From Candidatus Collierbacteria bacterium CG_4_9_14_3_um_filter_43_16 (GTDB taxonomy: Bacteria > Patescibacteriota > Microgenomatia > UBA1400 > MFAQ01), in assembly GCA_002789895.1 (NCBI GenBank), contig PFUC01000077.1:1-17043 (forward strand): 17,043 nucleotides of DNA, given 5' to 3'. Under the pieces are notes generated by a model that was not told the origin of the DNA, did no database searches, and saw nothing but the letters and a program-made list of their open reading frames with translations. The translations under genes and the position numbers were made by a program. How positions within the stretch are numbered: position 1 is the first letter of the stretch; each line of letters begins with the position of its first letter. Positions 13,263 through 17,043 of this stretch are shown piece by piece.

Positions 13263-13601
13263 ATGTCCTTAATTAATCTAGTACTGGCAGTCGACAAAGT
13301 AGATATTTCAGGTCTAGAAAAGGACACCGCTACGGCAATTGGTGCAAAATCTTTTACCGATCTAGCCAGTTTATTCTCAAAGGATCTCATCAATCTTATT
13401 TTCGTCATCGTCGGACTTTTTTTCTTTGCCAGTCTCATCATAGCTGGCTGGGAATACATGATGAGTTCCGGAGACCCGAAGAAGGTCGCGGGAGCCACCA
13501 CCAGATTTACCAATAGCCTACTTGGTTTGATTATGTCCTTTGTGGCCTATCTAGTTGTCAAAATTGTTCTTTCTTTCTTAGGTATCGGCAGTCTAATTTA
13601 A
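13263..13601 (+). CDS. VirB2/TrbC-like pilin subunit 2
   Basis: 112 aa, two membrane helices (LINLIFVIVGLFFFASLIIAG; LLGLIMSFVAYLVVKIVLSF) with the turn MMSSGDPKKVAGATTRFTNS between them. The N-terminus is short (MSLINLVLAVDKVDI) with only a weak signal. It follows subunit 1 by 3 nt without a Shine-Dalgarno, so it is translated by coupling. The different sequence from subunit 1 suggests separate roles in a pilus or channel rather than recent duplication. Confidence 0.82.
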   Translation: MSLINLVLAVDKVDISGLEKDTATAIGAKSFTDLASLFSKDLINLIFVIVGLFFFASLIIAGWEYMMSSGDPKKVAGATTRFTNSLLGLIMSFVAYLVVKIVLSFLGIGSLI

Positions 13602-13608
13602 TCTATTT

Positions 13609-13617
13609 TGGTATAAT
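13609..13617 (+). promoter_or_regulatory. Consensus extended -10 for uppS
   Basis: TGG-TATAAT, a perfect -10 with an extended element, ends 7 nt before the uppS ATG. This is the clearest leaderless promoter in the window. Confidence 0.7.
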
Positions 13618-13624
13618 TTCCCAG

Positions 13625-14335
13625 ATGGATACCCCAATCAAACATATTGCGATCATGATGGATGGCAACCGTCGTTGGGCTAGAGCACGAGGACTAAATC
13701 CTGTCAAAGGTCATCAATTCGCCGCCAACCACACCATCGAGCCCCTGATCGAGAAATGTGTCGATCTCGGTATACCTTATGTAACTTTTTGGGCTTTCTC
13801 AACCGAAAACTGGAAACGTGAGGAGAAAGAAGTTAAAGGAATTCTGGAAATATTTAGATTGGCATTTGGAACTCTTGCTCTTCGGTTTATCAAAAGAGGG
13901 GCCAAACTTAATCTTCTGGGTGATATGAGTCGCTTTCCCGAAGATATTTCCAAAAAATCTCTTGATATGCTTACCCGATCAGCCAATAACAACAAAATAA
14001 CCGTATCTTTCGCCCTAAATTATGGCGGGCGGGACGAGATCGTTCGGGCTGTCAAAAAAATCATTACCGACAAAATTCCCGCTGACCAAATCACTGAAGA
14101 AGTTTTTTCATCCCACCTGGACACAGAGGGTATACCAGACCCTGATCTGATTATCCGCACCGGAGGAGAACAAAGGACTTCAGGATACCTCCCTTGGCAA
14201 TCTGTTTACTCAGAGCTTTACTTCACCCCTACTCTATTCCCCGATTTCACTCCCGACAAACTGATGGAAGCTATTGATGACTTCGCCAAAAGAGATCGCC
14301 GCTTCGGCGGGGATTCCACCCCAAAGGCGAAATAA
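13625..14335 (+). CDS. uppS: Undecaprenyl (isoprenyl) diphosphate synthase
   Basis: 236 aa, normal length for a cis-prenyltransferase. It adds isopentenyl units in cis to farnesyl diphosphate to make the C55 carrier used in peptidoglycan and surface-polymer assembly. Conserved regions: HIAIMMDGNRRWA with catalytic D13, YVTFWAFSTENWKR, ALNYGGRDEIVRA, and DPDLIIRTGGEQRTSGYLPW with YSELYF. The C-terminus reaches RDRRFGG plus eight residues. The ATG is 7 nt after a consensus extended -10, so the mRNA should be leaderless. Its last 102 nt overlap, tail to tail, a probable gene on the other strand (14234-14578). Confidence 0.96.
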   Translation: MDTPIKHIAIMMDGNRRWARARGLNPVKGHQFAANHTIEPLIEKCVDLGIPYVTFWAFSTENWKREEKEVKGILEIFRLAFGTLALRFIKRGAKLNLLGDMSRFPEDISKKSLDMLTRSANNNKITVSFALNYGGRDEIVRAVKKIITDKIPADQITEEVFSSHLDTEGIPDPDLIIRTGGEQRTSGYLPWQSVYSELYFTPTLFPDFTPDKLMEAIDDFAKRDRRFGGDSTPKAK

Positions 14336-14578
14336 TATTTCATCAGTTGCCTCAGGACTAAAACCCTTACTTTCAAATCTGCTCCTAACCAACTCAAAAT
14401 CACCAACTAAGGGTATCGATCCACCTGGATATTTAAATATGGTCATATCAGAACCCTTTAATATTTTTTCTCTTCCGTCAAACCTCATCCTTGTTGGTTG
14501 TTCCCGCCAGTGTCTAGGTATTTCCATAAACTCCATCCTAAAACACCCATCCTTCCAAACACTCTCACAATTTGCCAC
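14234..14578 (-). CDS. Conserved-looking hypothetical protein, overlaps the uppS 3' end
   Basis: 114 aa from a GTG at 14576-14578. The sequence looks like a real soluble protein: MEFMEIPRHWREQPTRMRF, FKYPGGSIPLVGDFELVRS and FSPEATDEILFRLWGG are balanced in composition and have no low-complexity runs. Residues 4 and 12 are cysteines. I do not recognise the family. The last third overlaps uppS on the opposite strand by 102 nt, unusual for two real genes; either the overlap is genuine or the protein is intact only in part. It lies downstream of the polyprenyl synthase gene on the same strand, separated by a large inverted repeat. Confidence 0.6.
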   Translation of the reverse strand: MANCESVWKDGCFRMEFMEIPRHWREQPTRMRFDGREKILKGSDMTIFKYPGGSIPLVGDFELVRSRFESKGFSPEATDEILFRLWGGIPAEAAISFGEVINSFHQFVGSEIGE

Positions 14579-14601
14579 ATCAACATATCAGGTCGAACTT
14601 T

Positions 14602-14695
14602 GGTACAGAAGGGCAAGCAAAATGTCGCACGGAGCGGATCCGCACTCGTACTCGAGGGACGGAGGTCGAGTACGATATTTTGCGCACTTCGAACC
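14602..14695. repeat. Imperfect 94-bp inverted repeat with strong central hairpin
   Basis: The core TCGTACTCGA (14646-14655) and TCGAGTACGA (14666-14675) are perfect 10-bp arms around a 10-nt loop. Outside them GCAAAATGTCGCAC faces GTACGATATTTTGCG, and GGTAC faces GAACC at the ends. A palindrome GCGGATCCGC sits in the left arm. It fills the gap between the polyprenyl synthase gene and the 14234-14578 gene; it may be a small mobile (MITE/REP-like) element or a processing hairpin. Confidence 0.7.
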
Positions 14696-14708
14696 AAAAA
14701 GTGAGACC

Positions 14709-15938
14709 TCAGACCTCCCTTTCCACCATATACCTCGCAATCCCTTCCAAATAATCAATTGCCTCATCATTCAATCCTCTCCCTCGTAATTTAGACGCTG
14801 TTTCGGCCGCTTTCTCGGCATAATTTTTTGCCACTTCTATCGAATATTTACACGCCCCACTTTCGAGGATCGCCTTTTTCGCCCCGTCAATAGCCTTTTT
14901 ATTCGCCCTCAGTTTTCCCCAAACTTCCATCAAACTCTCTTTATGTTTTTCTGTTCCTAATTCCATGACTTTTACTAGCAACAAAGTCACCTTTCCTTGT
15001 AGCAAATCCGAGTTAGCCGATTTTCCTGTTTTCTCTTCATCACCAAATACACCGAGGATGTCGTCTTGTAACTGAAAGGCAATTCCCCCATCTACCGCAT
15101 ACTCTCTTAATATTGTCAAAACTTCCGGTGAAAGCCCGGACAAGATTCCTCCTATTATTAGCGGATTTTCGAAAGTATAGATCGCTGTCTTGGCTCGGTG
15201 CAGGCTCATCACTTTCTCTTCAGTCATCTCCCCTAATTTTGAAAGGCTGGCGTCATACGCCTGCCCAAAAGCAGTGTTGGTTATTCCTCGAAGAAATTGC
15301 TTCATTGCCCTCTTGGTTCTGATTTCATCAAAACCACAATCCAATAATCTTTCGAACCCTAAACACAAAACTGCATCCCCAAGACAAACTGCCATCGACT
15401 CTCCATAGTGGTCATCACCCTCACCAAGGAATATTTGCGTTGTAGGACCTCCTCTTCTTACCGAGTCTCTATCCATGAAATCGTCGTGCATCAGTAACGC
15501 CGTCTGAACTAACTCCACCGCCTCTGCCGCCCTCCACACCCCCTCCATCTCCCCTCCGTCATTGCGAGGAGGTATTTTCGACGTGGCAACCTGCCCGTCC
15601 GGCAGGTCGAAGATGCCGTGTACGCGCGGGCGGGTCTCACTCCACCCCCCGTCATTGCGAATCTCGGTACTCCGAGCTGTGGCAATCTCACTCCATCCAG
15701 ATTCTTTTCCTAACATATACCCCCAAATCACAAATCCTGCTCGGGCCCTTTTTGCCGACCTCAGATTATGTTCTTTGGCATGAAAGAGCATTTTCTTGAT
15801 TAGCCCTTTTTGAGTCATATTAAATCCAAAACCGGGCGCGATTTCTTCATCCCAATACTTCCTTAGTCTCGAATCTGCTTCTGTGGCCACTTCTATCAAT
15901 TTCTCTTTAGACCACCGTCCTAGCTTTTTTGTTTCCAT
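14709..15938 (-). CDS. Trans-polyprenyl diphosphate synthase (farnesyl/geranylgeranyl type) with repeat insertion
   Basis: 409 aa, long for this family. The first aspartate-rich motif is DDFMD (152-156) in LLMHDDFMDRDSVRRGGPT, and the second is DDILG (292-296) in FQLQDDILGVFGD, followed by KTGKSANSDLLQGKVTLL. It joins isopentenyl diphosphate to an allylic primer to make farnesyl or longer chains, the substrate for UppS encoded nearby. Residues 82-127 are an in-frame insertion made of two GTCATTGCGA repeats; without it, GYMLGK would lead directly to EGVWRAAEAVELVQ, as in relatives. The insertion lies in the loop between two helices, away from the active site. The ATG at 15936-15938 is 7 nt after TAAAAT. 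Chain length cannot be told. Confidence 0.92.
   Translation of the reverse strand: METKKLGRWSKEKLIEVATEADSRLRKYWDEEIAPGFGFNMTQKGLIKKMLFHAKEHNLRSAKRARAGFVIWGYMLGKESGWSEIATARSTEIRNDGGWSETRPRVHGIFDLPDGQVATSKIPPRNDGGEMEGVWRAAEAVELVQTALLMHDDFMDRDSVRRGGPTTQIFLGEGDDHYGESMAVCLGDAVLCLGFERLLDCGFDEIRTKRAMKQFLRGITNTAFGQAYDASLSKLGEMTEEKVMSLHRAKTAIYTFENPLIIGGILSGLSPEVLTILREYAVDGGIAFQLQDDILGVFGDEEKTGKSANSDLLQGKVTLLLVKVMELGTEKHKESLMEVWGKLRANKKAIDGAKKAILESGACKYSIEVAKNYAEKAAETASKLRGRGLNDEAIDYLEGIARYMVEREV
15558..15644. repeat. Palindromic repeat inside the prenyl synthase gene, composite copy
   Basis: Starts GTCATTGCGAGGAG and ends GTCTCACTCCA like the 45-bp copies, but is 87 bp long (29 codons) because a second hairpin, CCTGCC-CGTC-CGGCAGG, and GC-rich sequence sit inside it. 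On the coding strand it gives W-S-E-T to R-N-D, residues 99-127 of the enzyme. Confidence 0.8.
15651..15695. repeat. Palindromic repeat inside the prenyl synthase gene, 45-bp copy
   Basis: Matches 7036-7080 at 40 of 45 positions, and four of the five changes keep hairpin pairing. It encodes W-S-E-I to R-N-D (residues 82-96). With 6 bp of G/C spacer the period to the composite copy is 51 bp, 17 codons, so the frame is kept. Confidence 0.88.
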
Positions 15939-15945
15939 GTCTCTG

Positions 15946-15951
15946 ATTTTA
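15946..15951 (-). promoter_or_regulatory. -10 box for the prenyl synthase gene
   Basis: Minus-strand TAAAAT ends 7 nt before the ATG; leaderless spacing. Confidence 0.5.
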
Positions 15952-15991
15952 CTGTAAAATGATAATATCTCTCACCTTACTTAGAGATACT

Positions 15992-16017
15992 GTCATTCCC
16001 GCGAAAGCGGGAATCCA
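15992..16017. repeat. GTCATTCCCGC hairpin repeat
   Basis: ATTCCCGC-GAAA-GCGGGAAT is a perfect 8-bp stem with a GAAA tetraloop, flanked by GTC and CCA. Repeats of this type are common between genes in many bacteria. It lies in the divergent gap between the prenyl synthase gene and pilin 3. Confidence 0.85.
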
Positions 16018-16034
16018 TAAAGAGAATAAATATT

Positions 16035-16355
16035 ATGATTATCAAATCAGTTCTTGCCGCCGTACCCCTGGAAGATTGGTATGCACCTGCCAAAGTACTC
16101 GAAAGTGGGAGTGAGGCCACACTCTCGAAACTCATCAATCCGCTGGTATTCAACATTCTCATTATTTCAGGAATCATGGCTTTTATCGTCATTATTCTGG
16201 CTGGTTTCAATTATATTTCCGCTAGTGGAGATAAAGGAAAAATCGAGCAAGCCCAGAACATGCTAAACTATGGCATACTCGGATTAATCCTTATCGTCAC
16301 CGCTTTCCTTATCACCCGAGTTATGGGTGCCGTCATCGGTTTTAAATTCTTTTAA
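16035..16355 (+). CDS. VirB2/TrbC-like pilin subunit 3
   Basis: 106 aa. A short exterior N-terminus (MIIKSVLAAVPLEDWYAP) precedes two helices (FNILIISGIMAFIVIILAGF; GILGLILIVTAFLITRVMGAV) with the turn SASGDKGKIEQAQNMLN. The turn motif SGDKGKIxxAQ is shared with subunits 4 and 5. It begins the second pilin group; no clear -10 or Shine-Dalgarno precedes the ATG, only the hairpin repeat and AT-rich sequence. Confidence 0.85.
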   Translation: MIIKSVLAAVPLEDWYAPAKVLESGSEATLSKLINPLVFNILIISGIMAFIVIILAGFNYISASGDKGKIEQAQNMLNYGILGLILIVTAFLITRVMGAVIGFKFF

Positions 16356-16357
16356 TC

Positions 16358-16723
16358 ATGATCAATATAATAAATAAGTTAATCGTCAAATCCGCTCAAG
16401 CTGCTGATGTAGTTGGTACTATCGATCTTCCCGCCGGCATTCCCAAAGATACTACCCAGACCACGGGAATTATTTCTGCTCTAGTTCGTTTTATAGTCGT
16501 CGTTGCCGGTGTCTTTGCCCTTTGGCAACTTCTTTCAGGCGGACTTCAATATATTACCTCCGGAGGAGATAAAGGAAAGATCGCGGAGGCTCAAAATAAG
16601 ATTACCATGAGTCTTATTGGTTTAGTCATCATTGCCGGAAGTTTTCTTATCATAGCTATCATTAGTCAAGTCCTTTTTGGAGATTTCGGAGCGATTCTAT
16701 TACCCAAATTACAGACCATTTAA
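16358..16723 (+). CDS. VirB2/TrbC-like pilin subunit 4
   Basis: 121 aa. The N-terminus INIINKLIVKSAQAADVVG may hold a cleavage site after SAQA. Two helices (ALVRFIVVVAGVFALWQLLSGG; SLIGLVIIAGSFLIIAII) flank the turn TSGGDKGKIAEAQNKIT. It starts 2 nt after subunit 3 stops, with no Shine-Dalgarno. Confidence 0.87.
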   Translation: MINIINKLIVKSAQAADVVGTIDLPAGIPKDTTQTTGIISALVRFIVVVAGVFALWQLLSGGLQYITSGGDKGKIAEAQNKITMSLIGLVIIAGSFLIIAIISQVLFGDFGAILLPKLQTI

Positions 16724-17043
16724 ATGTTCAAGCTTATTTCTACTATCTACGCCGCCGATATACCTCTAGGATCTGAGGTTGGAGGAGTTGGGCCATTCCA
16801 AACAGGCATTAGTGGAGCTGTTCAGACCGGACTCGGAACCTTTCTATCCAACATTATTACTACCATAACTGTAGTCGGCAGTCTCGCTTTCGTCATCTTC
16901 TTCACCCTAGGTGGTCTGGAATGGATTACTGCCGGTGGAGACAAAGCCAAGGTCTCCAGCGCCCAAACTCAGATGACTCAGGCAACCATCGGACTGATCG
17001 CTATAGTCGCCTCCTATTTTATTATTGGCATTGTCGGAGCGGT
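16724..17043 (+). CDS. VirB2/TrbC-like pilin subunit 5 (cut by the window end)
   Basis: The ATG directly follows the TAA of subunit 4, and 106 codons are present before the window ends. The N-terminus FKLISTIYAADIPLG is again short with YAA before the exterior part. Two helices (NIITTITVVGSLAFVIFFTLGG; ATIGLIAIVASYFIIGIVGA) flank the turn TAGGDKAKVSSAQTQMT. The frame is open at 17043; judging from the others, only a few codons are missing. Confidence 0.85.
   Translation, partial: MFKLISTIYAADIPLGSEVGGVGPFQTGISGAVQTGLGTFLSNIITTITVVGSLAFVIFFTLGGLEWITAGGDKAKVSSAQTQMTQATIGLIAIVASYFIIGIVGA

Noticed and set aside
14274..14789. 171-codon plus-strand frame
   Set aside because: It runs across the inverted repeat and antisense to two better genes; composition is shadow-like.
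15558..15695. Frameshift or pseudogene in the prenyl synthase
   Set aside because: The inserted length is a multiple of three, no stop arises and both Asp-rich motifs stay in one frame.
7036..16017. CRISPR array
   Set aside because: The repeats are palindromic, scattered over 9 kb, irregularly spaced and partly inside a gene; there are no uniform spacers or cas genes.

Overview
The window looks like a chromosomal segment of a Candidate Phyla Radiation (Patescibacteria) bacterium, most likely from the Microgenomates side. The reasons are a run of small two-helix TrbC/VirB2-like pilin genes, a frameshifted HTH plus 'YWCEG' gene of a type I know from such genomes, very tight spacing, almost no Shine-Dalgarno sequences and moderately AT-rich DNA. 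The placement is inference from gene content; no rRNA is present to test it.

Layout. (1) 33-2618 is a tRNA island. It holds all four serine isoacceptors (GGA, CGA, TGA, GCT) and two arginine tRNAs (CCG and the unusual GCG), with a HAD hydrolase gene and a two-helix membrane protein gene between them. It also carries the 3' half of a fifth, Ser-like tRNA that runs into a frameshifted HTH/WCEG gene. (2) 2656-5592 has a Cys-rich exported protein and, on the other strand, a zinc-type ABC importer (binding protein, ATPase, permease, overlapping reading frames). (3) 5611-7542 has comF facing away from smpB, a small unknown gene and the tmRNA gene ssrA, so both trans-translation partners lie within 1.3 kb. 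(4) 7698-12822 is a minus-strand block: a large one-helix protein with a C-terminal repeat-rich exterior domain, two small membrane proteins, a Phd/RelE-type toxin-antitoxin pair and a secreted coiled-coil/SpoIID protein. (5) 12861-17043 has five VirB2/TrbC-like pilin genes in two groups. Between the groups lie uppS, a conserved-looking hypothetical gene and a long-chain polyprenyl diphosphate synthase; the last pilin runs off the window.

How it works together. The two prenyl synthases can make the undecaprenyl carrier needed for cell-wall work, and the SpoIID-like protein probably acts on peptidoglycan. The pilin-like proteins probably belong to a type IV secretion or conjugation-like apparatus whose ATPase genes would lie beyond the right edge.

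Two features cut across the window. Eleven genes have a -10-like hexamer only 5-8 nt before their start codon, which predicts leaderless mRNAs as the normal mode here. A family of short palindromic repeats (GTCATTGCGA...) occurs between genes and also, in frame, inside the polyprenyl synthase gene; two copies differ only at hairpin-compensating or loop positions.
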